A DNA stretch of 64,000 bases, taken from positions 310,001 to 374,000 of the forward strand of contig NZ_QLNP01000098.1 in NCBI RefSeq assembly GCF_003261175.1. Direction: 5' to 3'. The notes under the pieces are model-generated. The model made no database searches. It saw only the letters and a program-made list of their open reading frames with translations, and was not told the DNA's origin. The stretch is from Arthrobacter globiformis. Lineage in GTDB: Bacteria > Actinomycetota > Actinomycetes > Actinomycetales > Micrococcaceae. Position numbers and translations under genes: made by a program. Below are positions 38,950-47,480 of this stretch, piece after piece; the stretch's first letter is position 1, and each line of letters starts with the position of its first letter.

Positions 38950-39573
38950 TTAAGCGTGCGTTTCGTAGCGCCGAATGGCGTGGCTCGTATGCGCGAGTGC
39001 CAGCAGCTTCAGGACGAGCTGGCCATGCAGATGCATGCCGACGGCTGCTGTCATGATCAGCTGATTGACGTCATCTGGCGCGGTTGTGGCAGAAATATTC
39101 GCTGCGGCAATCGTGTCCACCGCCTGGCTGTACGCGTTGAGCAGGTCATCGGTCACCGGCACGCCGAGACTTTCCATTAGGGCCAAGTGGGCATTGAGGG
39201 AGTTTCTGGCGTCGCTCGGTACATCCGGCCAGTTCCGGAAGCGTACGACGGCGTCGCCCGCCGGTGTGCGCAGGTCGCCGTGCTCCGTGCTCACGTCGTC
39301 GAGGCCCAGCACTGTGCGCTGGACCGCGGCCAACAGATCAAGGCGGGGTGTGCCGCCGTCGGCCATCCTGAGCAGGGATCCGATCTGGGCGATATTCAAC
39401 CCGACCACGCGCCGCAGCGACTGGATCAGTTCCAGCCGGCTCACGTGATGCTCTGAATACTCCGCCCGGGTGGAGTGGACGGAGCGGCCCGCGGGCAACA
39501 GGCCCTCGCGGAGGTAGAACTTGATGCTGGCAGGGGAGACTCCCGTCCGCTCGCTGAGCTCCTTCAGCTGCAT
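38950..39573 (-). CDS. MerR-family transcriptional regulator
   Basis: 207 residues. N-terminal MerR DNA-binding domain (about 1-72) with LKELSERTGVSPASIKFYLREGLL. The C-terminal part is mostly helical, lacks conserved metal-binding cysteines and ends in a hydrophobic helix region, so it is not a metal sensor of the known type. GAGG...GGAG ribosome binding sequence upstream. Divergent from the DUF2306-type membrane protein gene, whose promoter has a typical MerR dyad between -35 and -10; it probably controls that gene and itself. Inducer unknown. Confidence 0.9.
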   Translation of the reverse strand: MQLKELSERTGVSPASIKFYLREGLLPAGRSVHSTRAEYSEHHVSRLELIQSLRRVVGLNIAQIGSLLRMADGGTPRLDLLAAVQRTVLGLDDVSTEHGDLRTPAGDAVVRFRNWPDVPSDARNSLNAHLALMESLGVPVTDDLLNAYSQAVDTIAAANISATTAPDDVNQLIMTAAVGMHLHGQLVLKLLALAHTSHAIRRYETHA

Positions 39574-39606
39574 GCCCGCTCCTTCCTCGGCGGATGGCAG
39601 CCTCTT

Positions 39607-39666
39607 GGATAGCTGCCGGGCCGCTGGCTATCTTGATTTACACCCTCTGGATAGTGGCTCTATCCT
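39607..39666 (+). promoter_or_regulatory. Divergent promoter with four GGATAG half-sites (MerR target)
   Basis: Half-sites GGATAG/CTATC(C) begin at 39607, 39628, 39649 and 39660: spacings of 21, 21 and 11 bp, all on one face of the helix. For the plus-strand gene, -35 TTTACA (39637-39642), an 18-bp spacer and -10 TATCCT (39661-39666) fit; the dyad GGATAG-5-CTATCC sits in that spacer and enters the -10, as in MerR-type promoters. On the minus strand TATCCA inside the first half-site could be the -10 of the regulator gene. Confidence 0.6.
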
Positions 39667-39672
39667 ATTCGC

Positions 39673-40221
39673 ATGGAGCCTTGGAATGTACTGCTTGCCA
39701 GCCACGTCATTGCCGCCCTTTTTGTCCTTGCCATTGGCCCGGTGCAGATCCTCCGGCGCCACCGGGACCGCATCCACCGGACCATGGGACACCTGTGGGT
39801 CGCGGCAATGTACTACGTCTGCTTCAGTAGCTTCTGGATCGTCACCGACGGGCATTTCAGCTGGCTTCACGGACTCTCGGCGTTCACGATCGTGACGGTC
39901 ACCCTTGGGCTGATCAGCGCGGTGCGCCGGAACATCCCGGCGCATAGGGGAAACATGATCGGCAGCTACATCGGCATCGCTGTGGCGTTCGGCTTCGCCG
40001 TCTCTGTGCCCGGTCGTGGCATTCCGCGCCTCCTGGCCGAGGACTTGCCGACGGCTATGTTCGTTGCCGCGCTTGTGGCGCTCACCGTCGGCGTCGTCTT
40101 CATTTCGCTCCGGCGCGGAGGCCGTTCTCTGAACCGGTCCGAATCGAAGGGTCCAGCAGCGTCGCTCGCCGAGCGAGACGCCGGGCATGCGGCCGAGGCC
40201 GCTGCCAAGGTGGACGGGTAG
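39673..40221 (+). CDS. DUF2306-type four-helix membrane protein
   Basis: 182 residues. Hydrophobic segments near 5-25, 43-62, 67-88, 98-116 and 128-148; conserved-looking His and Arg residues in ILRRHRDRIHRTMGHLW and FSWLHGLSAF resemble DUF2306 proteins of unknown function. The tail (about 150-182) is polar, Ala-rich and probably cytoplasmic. ATG lies 6 nt after the TATCCT box, so the transcript is probably leaderless. Likely the target of the divergent MerR regulator. No enzymatic role can be assigned. Confidence 0.75.
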   Translation: MEPWNVLLASHVIAALFVLAIGPVQILRRHRDRIHRTMGHLWVAAMYYVCFSSFWIVTDGHFSWLHGLSAFTIVTVTLGLISAVRRNIPAHRGNMIGSYIGIAVAFGFAVSVPGRGIPRLLAEDLPTAMFVAALVALTVGVVFISLRRGGRSLNRSESKGPAASLAERDAGHAAEAAAKVDG

Positions 40222-40255
40222 CTGCCTGTTAGTCGCACGGCTCCCGCGCCGGACG

Positions 40256-40330
40256 CTCTATCACTTTCTGCAACGTGCGGTGCGATCCTCTATCACTTTC
40301 GGCAGCTGTCACGGCCACGCTCACTCACCA
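40256..40330 (+). repeat. 32-bp-period intergenic repeat, copy 2 (three units)
   Basis: CTCTATCACTTTC units begin at 40256 and 40288, and a degenerate CTCACTCACC at 40320, again 32 bp apart. The leader GGACG precedes unit 1, 30 bp after the stop of the DUF2306-type gene, in sense orientation. The third unit overlaps the 3' end of the converging DUF559 pseudogene. Confidence 0.7.
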
Positions 40331-41300
40331 GCGTCCGCAAAGCCCGAAGCATAAGGGTGATCCAACTGGGCCCTTCGCCTTGCTTGTTTGATACGGATGA
40401 CTGTTCCACGAAAACCCTCGTCGAGGTCATCCTTTCTTACGGTGAGGACGGTCCATCCTGCAGCTTCGAAGGCCTTGTCTCGCCGTTTGTCGCTGAAGAT
40501 CTGAGCCTCGACTAGGTGATGGCCGCCGTCGTATTGAATGGCCAGCCGCTGGGCGCGGTATCCGAGATCGGCCGACGGCGAGAAGGGGTCGCCGCTTCTT
40601 AGCGTGATTTGGAGTTCGGGTTCAGGGAGTCCGGAGTCCACCATCGCCAAGCGCAGCATTGATTCCGGCGCCGAGTCTGCGCCCACCCGCATCAGGTCCA
40701 GGGCTTCCCTGGCGCGGACAACGCCCTGCAGATTGGGGTGCCGCAGAACGAGGGAACGCAGCCCGGCTGGGGTATCGAAGGGCTGTGTCCGGCCCTCAAA
40801 TCCATTCGAGGGATACGGATTATCTGGTCACCCAAGCACACCAAGTCCCTAAGCGGCAGCCTTCGCGCCAAATCCAGCCATGTCCTTGAACGGGTACTGA
40901 TTCGGATGCCATCAACCGTTTCAATCTCGTCTTCTTCGGCCAGCAGCGTATGGCCAAACACCCCCTTGCGACGAGCCGAGGGCAGTCTTTTTGGCTTGCT
41001 CAAATGTAGTTCCGTAGAGTCCGCCAACCATGATGGCAGCACCTGGCATCGAAGACGCGCGGCAGTGACATGCGAGATCCAGGCACTAGGCGAAACTTCA
41101 GACAGCGCCCGCGCCGCCGCCTCCAGGTCAAAGTTCCAGTCCCACGGGCGGTAGAGTCCGCGCCCCACATGGATCACGTCCCGACGTCGCAGCCGCGACG
41201 CGGGAATGCCTTCGGTTCGGGCCAAATCGAAGGTGAACGGAGCTGATGCCAAACGGGGAGGTAAGCCGGCGCGCGTTTCCATGCAGGCATTGTGACCCAT
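40321..41300 (-). pseudogene. DUF559 endonuclease-domain protein, frameshifted
   Basis: Two open frames together make one normal gene of about 325 codons. The first (ATG 41300 or 41282) runs in frame to about 40797, ending the family-like sequence at IIRIPRMDL; then the reading continues in another frame (EGRTQPFDTPAGLRSLVLRH, EALDLMRVGADSAPESMLRL) to the stop at 40321. Adding one G at about 40796 restores the frame. The second part has IQYDGGHHLVEAQIFSDKRR and FEAAGWTVLTVRKDDL, a PD-(D/E)xK-like DUF559 domain; the first resembles the N-terminal wing of AbiEi-like proteins. True decay or a sequencing error are both possible. Confidence 0.75.
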
Positions 41301-41333
41301 ATTGAGGAGGTGCCGCAGAAGTTATCCACAGGG

Positions 41334-41512
41334 GGTAGGTGGCGAGAGAGGGTGCCGGGAAAACCGGTAGGTAGTGAGAGAGGGTCGCGGGCAAACAGGT
41401 AGGTAGTGAGAGAGGGTGCCAAGAAAACCGGTAGGTAGTGAGAGAGGGCCGCCGGCAAACAGGTAGGTAGTGAGAGAGGGTCCCGGGAAAACCGGTAGGT
41501 AGTGAGAGGGCG
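41334..41512 (-). repeat. 32-bp-period intergenic repeat, copy 3 (six units, alternating types)
   Basis: GGTAGGT anchors on the plus strand at 41334, 41366, 41398, 41430, 41462 and 41494, an exact 32-bp ladder. The unit core is GGTAGGTAGTGAGAGAGGG. Between cores two types alternate: GGGAAAACC-like (A) and GGCAAACA-like (B), giving a 64-bp higher-order period. On the minus strand it starts directly after the fhs stop with GGACGCCCTCTCACT, matching copies 1 and 2. Confidence 0.85.
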
Positions 41513-41514
41513 TC

Positions 41515-43227
41515 CTAGAACAGGCCGATCGGGTTGCCGTCGCGGTCCACGTCCATGCGCATGGCCGCCGGAACGGCCGGAAGGCCCGGCATGGTCATCA
41601 CCGCTCCGGTCAGGGCCACGATGAAGCCGGCACCGGTCTTGGGGATGAGGTCGCGGACGTGGATGGTGAAGCCCTTGGGTGCTCCCAGCCGCGAGGCGTC
41701 GTCCGTGAACGAGTACTGCGTCTTTGCCATGCAGACCGGCAGCCCGGACCAGCCGTTCTTCTCGATGTCCGCCAGGCGGCGCAGGGCAGGTACCGAAAAG
41801 TCCACACCATCGGCGCCGTAGATTTCCTGGACGATGGTGCGGATCTTGTCCTCCACGGACATGTCCAGCGGGTAGAGATGCCGGAACGACGACGGCCCGT
41901 TCACCGCGGCGGCGACCTTGGCAGCCAGTTCATCGCCGCCGTCGCCGCCCCCGCCCTTTCCCCAGATGTCAGCCACCGCGGCCTGGATGCCCTCGCCCGC
42001 GCACCACCCGAGCAGCCAGTTGAGCTCCTCCAGGCTATCCGCGGGGAACTTGTTGATCGCCACCACCGGCGTCACGCCGAACCGCTCCACATTCCGGACA
42101 TGCCGGCGCAGGTTCACCACGCCCGCGGCCAGGGCCTCGACATTCGGCTCCTTCAGCCGGTCCTTGCGCACCCCGCCTTGCATCTTGAGTGCGCGAACGG
42201 TCGCAACCACCACGACGGCGGCCGGCGCCACATCAGCGATCCGCGCCTTGATGTCCATGAACTTTTCCGCGCCGAGGTCAGCCCCGAACCCCGCCTCCGT
42301 CACTACGATGTCGGCAAGCCGGCGGGCGGTCTGCGTGGCGATCAGCGAGTTGCAGCCATGGGCAATGTTCGCGAACGGCCCGCCATGGACCAGTGCGGGA
42401 GTGCCCGCGATGGTCTGGACGAGGTTCGGCTTGATCGCATCCTTCAGCAGCAGGGTCAGCGCGCCCTGCACGCCCAGGTCCGCCACGGTGACCGGCGTCC
42501 GGTCATAGGTGTAGCCGAAGGTGATGCGGCCCAGCCGGTCCCGGAGATCGGCCACGTCGGTGGCGAGGCAAAAGACCGCCATGATTTCGGATGCGACGGT
42601 GATGTCGAAGCCGTCCTGGCGGGGGACACCCTGTGAAGGCCCGCCGAGGCCAATGACCACCTCGCGCAGGGAACGGTCGTTCATGTCCAGGACCCGCTTG
42701 AAAGTCATCCGGCGCGGGTCGATGTTCAGTTCGTTGCCTTGGTAGATGTGGTTGTCCACGAGGGCCATGAGGGCATTGTTGGCGGACGTGACGGCATGGA
42801 AGTCGCCGGTGAAGTGCAGATTGATCTCGTCCATGGGCAGCACCTGGGAGAGCCCGCCGCCGGTGGCCCCGCCCTTCATGCCGAGGATCGGCCCGAGCGA
42901 GGGCTCACGCAGCGCGACCATCACCTTGTGGCCCGCCCGCGCGAGCGAATCCGCGAGCCCCACCGTCGTGGTCGATTTTCCTTCTCCGGCGGGTGTTGGC
43001 GACATCGCGGAAACCAGGACCACTTTGCCGGCGGGCGCCGGGGCAGACAGCTTCGCGGGGTCGATCTTGGCTTTGAAGCGGCCGTAGAGCTCCACGGCCC
43101 CGGCATCGATGCCGGCGGCCGCGGCGATCTCCTCGATCGGCCGGAGCACTGCCCTGCGGGCAATGTCCAGGTCGCTCAGGGGAGTCTTGCTCTGGCCGGT
43201 ATCGCTCAGGGGAGTGTTGTCAGACAT
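41515..43227 (-). CDS. fhs: Formate-tetrahydrofolate ligase
   Basis: 570 residues. P-loop [15 protein letters not shown], then [34 protein letters not shown] and [17 protein letters not shown], all conserved in the family. Makes 10-formyl-THF from formate and ATP, feeding purine synthesis and one-carbon metabolism. AAAGGA lies 7 nt upstream. 21 bp downstream of mshA on the same strand, so probably co-transcribed. Normal length. Confidence 0.97.
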   Translation of the reverse strand: MSDNTPLSDTGQSKTPLSDLDIARRAVLRPIEEIAAAAGIDAGAVELYGRFKAKIDPAKLSAPAPAGKVVLVSAMSPTPAGEGKSTTTVGLADSLARAGHKVMVALREPSLGPILGMKGGATGGGLSQVLPMDEINLHFTGDFHAVTSANNALMALVDNHIYQGNELNIDPRRMTFKRVLDMNDRSLREVVIGLGGPSQGVPRQDGFDITVASEIMAVFCLATDVADLRDRLGRITFGYTYDRTPVTVADLGVQGALTLLLKDAIKPNLVQTIAGTPALVHGGPFANIAHGCNSLIATQTARRLADIVVTEAGFGADLGAEKFMDIKARIADVAPAAVVVVATVRALKMQGGVRKDRLKEPNVEALAAGVVNLRRHVRNVERFGVTPVVAINKFPADSLEELNWLLGWCAGEGIQAAVADIWGKGGGGDGGDELAAKVAAAVNGPSSFRHLYPLDMSVEDKIRTIVQEIYGADGVDFSVPALRRLADIEKNGWSGLPVCMAKTQYSFTDDASRLGAPKGFTIHVRDLIPKTGAGFIVALTGAVMTMPGLPAVPAAMRMDVDRDGNPIGLF

Positions 43228-43248
43228 CGTCGTCCTTTCCGAAGGTGT

Positions 43249-44526
43249 TTAGCCGGTGAGCCGAGACCCGTAGACGGCGGCCAGGGGGTGGCTGGAGGCA
43301 TATTCGTCGACGGCGGCGTGGTAGCTGTCGAGGGTGATGGCGGCGGTGCGTTGCCAGCCGGAGTTTGCCGCGTGGATGGCGGCGGCGGTGCCCATGTGCT
43401 GGCGGGTGGCGGGGTCGTCGTGGAGGGCTTCGAGGGCGTCGGCCCAGTCTGATGCCCGGTGGCCGTCCACCAAAAGCCCGGTGCGGCCGTGGCTGACCGC
43501 GCGGGCGAGTCCGCCGACGCGGGTGGCAACCACGGGGGTGCCGCAGGCCTGGGCTTCCAGCGCCACGAGGCCGAAGGATTCGCTGTAGGAGGGCATAACG
43601 ACGACGTCGGCCGAGCGGTACCAGGAGGCCAGTTCCGGTGCGCCGACCGGCGGGTGGTGGGTGACGGCGTCGTCCAGTCCGGCGGCGCTGATGAGGGTTT
43701 TGAGGTTGAAATCCTTGGCGCCGCTGAGCGCGCCAAGGATGGTGAGTTTGAGGTCGACGTCGGGGCGGCGCTGGCGGAGCAGGGCGGCGGCCTTGAGCAG
43801 GATCTGCGGGCCTTTCAGCCGCTGGATGCGGCCGGCGAAGAGCAGGTGGAAGGTGCCGGGTGCGATGCCGTGTTCGGTCCGGGACCGGGTCCGGAACGCG
43901 GGGGTGAAGACGGAGAGGTCGACGCCGGGGGGTGCGATGTCGATGTGGTCGAAGTCGGCGCCATAGTGGGAGACGAGTTCCGCGGCTTCGGCGCTGGTGT
44001 TGGCGATCAGGCGGGTGGCGCCGTCGACGATGCGGTGTTCGCCGTCTTCGCGGCGGCGGGGTTCGGGTTGTTCGCCGGAGTTCAGGAGGAGGTTCTTGAC
44101 TTTGGCCATGGTGTGCATGGTGTGCACGAGCGGGACGTTCCACAGGCCGGAGAGCTCGAGGCCGGCGACTCCGGAAACCCAATAATGGGAGTGGATGAGG
44201 TCGTAGCGGCCATGGGGCTGCTGGGCGCGGACGCGTTCGATTTCGGCGACCATGCTGTGCAGCAGTTCGGGGAGTTCTTCTTTGGGGAGCTTGCGGGGCG
44301 GTCCGGCGAGGACGTTGTGGACGCAGACGCCGGGGTCGGGATGTTCGACGGCGGGCTGCCCGGCGGCGGTGGAGCGGGTGAAGATTTCCACTTCGATGCC
44401 GGTTTCGGCCAGGGCGGAGGCGAGGCCGCGGATGTAGACGTTCATGCCGCCCGCGTCCCCTGAACCGGGCTGTTCCATGGGGGAGGTGTGCAGCGACAGG
44501 AGAGCCACGCGCTTGATCGCAGACAT
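43249..44526 (-). CDS. mshA: D-inositol-3-phosphate glycosyltransferase (mycothiol)
   Basis: 425 residues from ATG at 44526 with GGAGG 3 nt upstream. GT4 glycosyltransferase with LSLHTSPMEQPGSGDAGGMNVYI at the acceptor/donor site, HSHYWVSG, and the nucleotide-sugar segment PSYSESFGLVALEAQACGTPVVA. Joins GlcNAc from UDP-GlcNAc to inositol-3-P, the first mycothiol step. The window also holds the makers of both substrates (ino1; glmS and glmM). Confidence 0.95.
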   Translation of the reverse strand: MSAIKRVALLSLHTSPMEQPGSGDAGGMNVYIRGLASALAETGIEVEIFTRSTAAGQPAVEHPDPGVCVHNVLAGPPRKLPKEELPELLHSMVAEIERVRAQQPHGRYDLIHSHYWVSGVAGLELSGLWNVPLVHTMHTMAKVKNLLLNSGEQPEPRRREDGEHRIVDGATRLIANTSAEAAELVSHYGADFDHIDIAPPGVDLSVFTPAFRTRSRTEHGIAPGTFHLLFAGRIQRLKGPQILLKAAALLRQRRPDVDLKLTILGALSGAKDFNLKTLISAAGLDDAVTHHPPVGAPELASWYRSADVVVMPSYSESFGLVALEAQACGTPVVATRVGGLARAVSHGRTGLLVDGHRASDWADALEALHDDPATRQHMGTAAAIHAANSGWQRTAAITLDSYHAAVDEYASSHPLAAVYGSRLTG

Positions 44527-44715
44527 GAGCCTCCGTCCTCTCCGTACTGCTGGAACTGCATCGGATAAAACACTACTCCTGAACCGTCCCGGCAACGGTG
44601 GCGGTTCAAGTGCCCCGGACGTGGTGTACCACACGCCAACCGGGGCGGTCAGCGGATGTAGCACGATCCTGCCAAAACCGGTCCCGTCCCTCAACGCCGC
44701 ACGGCTGGGGCACGT

Positions 44716-46200
44716 TCAGCGGCGCCACAACCGGGGCAAATCCGGAAACGCGCCTTCGTAGCCGGTGAGCAGCGCGTTGGCCAGCGCCGCCGAGCCGACC
44801 AGCGGATGTTCGGCGAAGGCTTCCAGCGCTGCATCGCGGTCGCCAGCAGTGGCCGCACGCACAGTAAGCAGCTCCACCTTCTTAACCTGCTGCAGAAGGC
44901 CGAGTTGCGGTGCGGCGGGCCGAGCCTGCGGAATGGGCAACGCCCCCTCGGCTGTGACCGTGCAGGGAACTTCGACGACGGCGTCCGCCGGCAGCCCGGG
45001 AATCGCGGCCCGGGCGCCGCCCGCCAAGGCAAGGGACTGTCCAGCAGAGTTGGGTGTATTGAGGATCAGCTCCGTGGCGCCAGCCCCCGCCCCGTCTACG
45101 CGGGCATGCCCGTCTACGCCGGCATCCCCGTCTGCGCCGGCATCCCCGGCCAGCGCCCGCATCACCGCCAGCGCCACCTGCTCGTAACCGCCGCCGGCAA
45201 GGTCCTCGGGGTGCCGCGCCTCGCCGCCGGCTCTGGCCTCGGCCAGGTACCCCTCCTCGCGGGACCGCCTCGCGTCCTCCCACAAGGCGTACGCTTCGTC
45301 GCCGGCGGTGGCAAGCCGCGGATACAGCTCCGCCTGCTGGCCGTGGATGGACTCGCCGCGGGTCCTGGCCATGGCCCGCATGCCCGCCGCCGCGCGCGCC
45401 GCCTCGTAGTAGTAGAACAGGTACTCGTTCGGCAGTAGTCCCAGGTCGCGCAGGAACGGCTGCGGAAACAGCCTGCCCTCCTCGAAGCCGGCGAGGGCAT
45501 CCGCGTCGGCCAGCAGGCCGGGGAGGAGATCCCGGCCGCCGCTCTCCAGCCGGTACAGCCAGCCGAGATGGTTCAGCCCGTAGTAGCCCACGCCGTCGAG
45601 CCTTCCCGCCGGCAGCGGCACCCCGGCCGCCCGGGCGGCACGGTGCACCAGCGCACTGGCGGAATCGCAGATACCGATCACCTTCCGGCCCAGTACGGGA
45701 ACCAGCGCCTGGGTGACCATCCCGGCCGGGTTGGTGAAATTGATCAGCCAGGCGTCCGGGCAGTGCGTCCGCATGCTGCCGGCCAGCTCCAGCATGGCAG
45801 GGATGGACCGCAGCGCGTAGGAGATGCCGCCCGCCCCGGTGGTTTCCTGGCCCAGCAGCCCGAGATTCTGGGCGACCCGTTCGTCGGCGACACGCCCGGC
45901 CGTTCCGCCCGGGCGGATGGCGGCGAACACCATGTCCGTCCCGTCGAGGGCTCCGGGGAGGGACGTCGTGGACGTGACCGCGGGCGGACGCCAGGAACGC
46001 CCGACGGCGGAACCTCCGTCCGGAGCGCCGCTCACCTCCGAAGACATGGACCGAAGCACAGCCTCGATGGCGGCCAGCCGGCCGCCGTCGACGTCGAACA
46101 GGACCACCTCGCTGACCAGGCCCGAATAAGGCCCGGAACACAGGGCACGGTAAACGAGGGGAACCCGGAATCCGCCGCCGCCGGCGATCATGAGCCGCAT
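44716..46200 (-). CDS. Glycoside hydrolase family 4 (6-phospho-glycosidase type)
   Basis: 494 residues. Rossmann start MIAGGGGFRVPLVYRAL, then QETTGAGGISYALRSIP, INFTNPAGMVTQAL, GICDSASALVHR (metal-ligand Cys) and YYGLNHLGW (metal-ligand His), the NAD- and metal-dependent GH4 set. Best fit is a 6-phospho-beta-glucosidase (LicH/CelF type). An Asp/Gly/Ala-rich insertion near residue 353-370 is coded by a short tandem repeat. A TAGACT box lies 6 nt before the ATG. Divergent from a PfkB kinase. Confidence 0.9.
   Translation of the reverse strand: MRLMIAGGGGFRVPLVYRALCSGPYSGLVSEVVLFDVDGGRLAAIEAVLRSMSSEVSGAPDGGSAVGRSWRPPAVTSTTSLPGALDGTDMVFAAIRPGGTAGRVADERVAQNLGLLGQETTGAGGISYALRSIPAMLELAGSMRTHCPDAWLINFTNPAGMVTQALVPVLGRKVIGICDSASALVHRAARAAGVPLPAGRLDGVGYYGLNHLGWLYRLESGGRDLLPGLLADADALAGFEEGRLFPQPFLRDLGLLPNEYLFYYYEAARAAAGMRAMARTRGESIHGQQAELYPRLATAGDEAYALWEDARRSREEGYLAEARAGGEARHPEDLAGGGYEQVALAVMRALAGDAGADGDAGVDGHARVDGAGAGATELILNTPNSAGQSLALAGGARAAIPGLPADAVVEVPCTVTAEGALPIPQARPAAPQLGLLQQVKKVELLTVRAATAGDRDAALEAFAEHPLVGSAALANALLTGYEGAFPDLPRLWRR
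45091..45144. repeat. 18-bp tandem repeat inside the GH4 gene
   Basis: Three near-identical 18-bp units (45091, 45109, 45127) coding six-residue units of the DAGADG/DAGVDG/HARVDG type. In frame, so copy-number change would alter only a surface loop length. Confidence 0.8.
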
Positions 46201-46206
46201 GGCAGG

Positions 46207-46212
46207 AGTCTA
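46207..46212 (-). promoter_or_regulatory. -10 box for the GH4 gene
   Basis: TAGACT on the minus strand, 6 nt before the ATG; suggests a leaderless transcript. Confidence 0.45.
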
Positions 46213-46290
46213 TGCGGCTCAGCCGACAACATGGCCTGAACTGCGGCGACGCAGCCACGCCGTCCCTTCCCAACCCCCACATCGCGGGGT

Positions 46291-46318
46291 TTCAACGCCA
46301 AGGTACACGGCGTAATGT
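46291..46318 (+). promoter_or_regulatory. Promoter of the PfkB-family kinase gene
   Basis: TTCAAC (46291-46296), 16-bp spacer, TAATGT (46313-46318), 7 nt before the ATG. Consistent with a leaderless transcript. Confidence 0.45.
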
Positions 46319-46325
46319 GCCGAAC

Positions 46326-47417
46326 ATGGAGGCGAATCCAGCACGCCGTTTCGACCCGCTCTCGGCCGTCCGTACCCAGGCGGTCGGCGAGTTCGACCTG
46401 CTGCTTGCCGGGACCGTTTTCCAGGACATCATCTTCACCGGCCTGCCGCACGCGCCCGAGCCCGGAACGGAAATCTGGAGCGAAGGAATGGGCAGCTGCC
46501 CCGGCGGCGTGGCCAACCAGGCCATCGCGGCCGCGCGCCTTGGCTTGCGGACCGGGCTGGCGGCCGCCTTCGGCGACGACGGCTACGGCGACTACAACTG
46601 GAAAATCCTGGACCGGCAGGAGCACGTGGACCTGTCCCTGTCCCGCCGGATCCCTGGCTGGCACTCGCCGGTGACCGTATCCCTCAGCGTGGACCACGAC
46701 CGCTCGATGGTCACGCACGGGCACCCGGCGCCGGTGACCTCCTCCGAGCTGATCGGGGATCCGCCCCGCGCGCTGGCAGCCGTGGCGGACCTCGGCCATG
46801 AACTGGAGCCGTGGGCGCTCGCGGCGCACAAGGAGGGAGTGAAGCTGTTCGGCGACGTCGGCTGGGACCCCACGGGCGAGTGGGCCCATGCCCGGCTGGC
46901 GAACCTGCAGTACTTCCACGCCTTCATGCCCAACCAGCGCGAGGCCATGGCCTTCACCGGCAAGGACGATGCCTGGGCGGCGCTGTACTCCCTGGCGGAC
47001 CGGGTGCCGGTGGCGGTGGTGACCCTGGGGGCGCAGGGGGCCGTGGCCGTGGATTCGGAAACCGGCGAGGAGGAGTGGGTGCCCTCCCTGCCGGTGGCCG
47101 CCTATGATCCCACCGGTGCCGGGGACTGCTTTGGGGCCGCATTCATCGTCGGCAGCCTGGCAGGGTGGCCCCTCAGCGACCGGCTGCGGTTCGCCAACCT
47201 CTGCGCCGCGCTGGCAGTCCAGGAGGTGGGCGGGTCCCTCGCGGCGCCGGGCTGGGGCGACATCGCCGACTGGTGGAAGCGCGCCAACGCCCGGCCGGAA
47301 CGCCGCGGCAGCCAGTGGCTGCGCCGCTACTCCTTCCTCGCCGACATCGTCCGGGACGTTCCCCTTCAGGCGCAGCGGCGCGCCGCCGCCACCATCGCGC
47401 ACCTCTCGGACGCCTGA
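46326..47417 (+). CDS. PfkB-family carbohydrate kinase
   Basis: 363 residues from ATG at 46326, chosen for the promoter spacing and because the upstream in-frame codons lie outside the conserved domain. GGVANQAIAAARLG at the sugar-binding site and DPTGAGDCFGAAF with the catalytic Asp are the two PfkB signatures. Ribokinase-like fold; substrate unknown. Divergent from the GH4 gene, so it may phosphorylate the sugar released or imported with it (inference). Confidence 0.9.
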   Translation: MEANPARRFDPLSAVRTQAVGEFDLLLAGTVFQDIIFTGLPHAPEPGTEIWSEGMGSCPGGVANQAIAAARLGLRTGLAAAFGDDGYGDYNWKILDRQEHVDLSLSRRIPGWHSPVTVSLSVDHDRSMVTHGHPAPVTSSELIGDPPRALAAVADLGHELEPWALAAHKEGVKLFGDVGWDPTGEWAHARLANLQYFHAFMPNQREAMAFTGKDDAWAALYSLADRVPVAVVTLGAQGAVAVDSETGEEEWVPSLPVAAYDPTGAGDCFGAAFIVGSLAGWPLSDRLRFANLCAALAVQEVGGSLAAPGWGDIADWWKRANARPERRGSQWLRRYSFLADIVRDVPLQAQRRAAATIAHLSDA

Positions 47418-47467
47418 GTCCCGGAGCGCCACCGGCCCGGCAATTATTCGGCCCGAAGCGCCAGCAC

Positions 47468-47473
47468 TAGAAT
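47468..47473 (+). promoter_or_regulatory. -10 box for alr
   Basis: TAGAAT, 7 nt before the GTG start; near-consensus box, so alr is probably leaderless. Confidence 0.6.
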
Positions 47474-47480
47474 CAATAGC

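Noticed and set aside
41334-41512. CRISPR-like array (regular 32-bp spacing)
   Set aside because: The spacers between cores are only about 13 bp and fall into two alternating types; there are no unique spacers and no cas genes nearby.
46212-46325. Earlier start (46212) for the PfkB kinase
   Set aside because: It would place the promoter inside the gene, and the added residues are unlike the family; the ATG at 46326 fits the -10 spacing.
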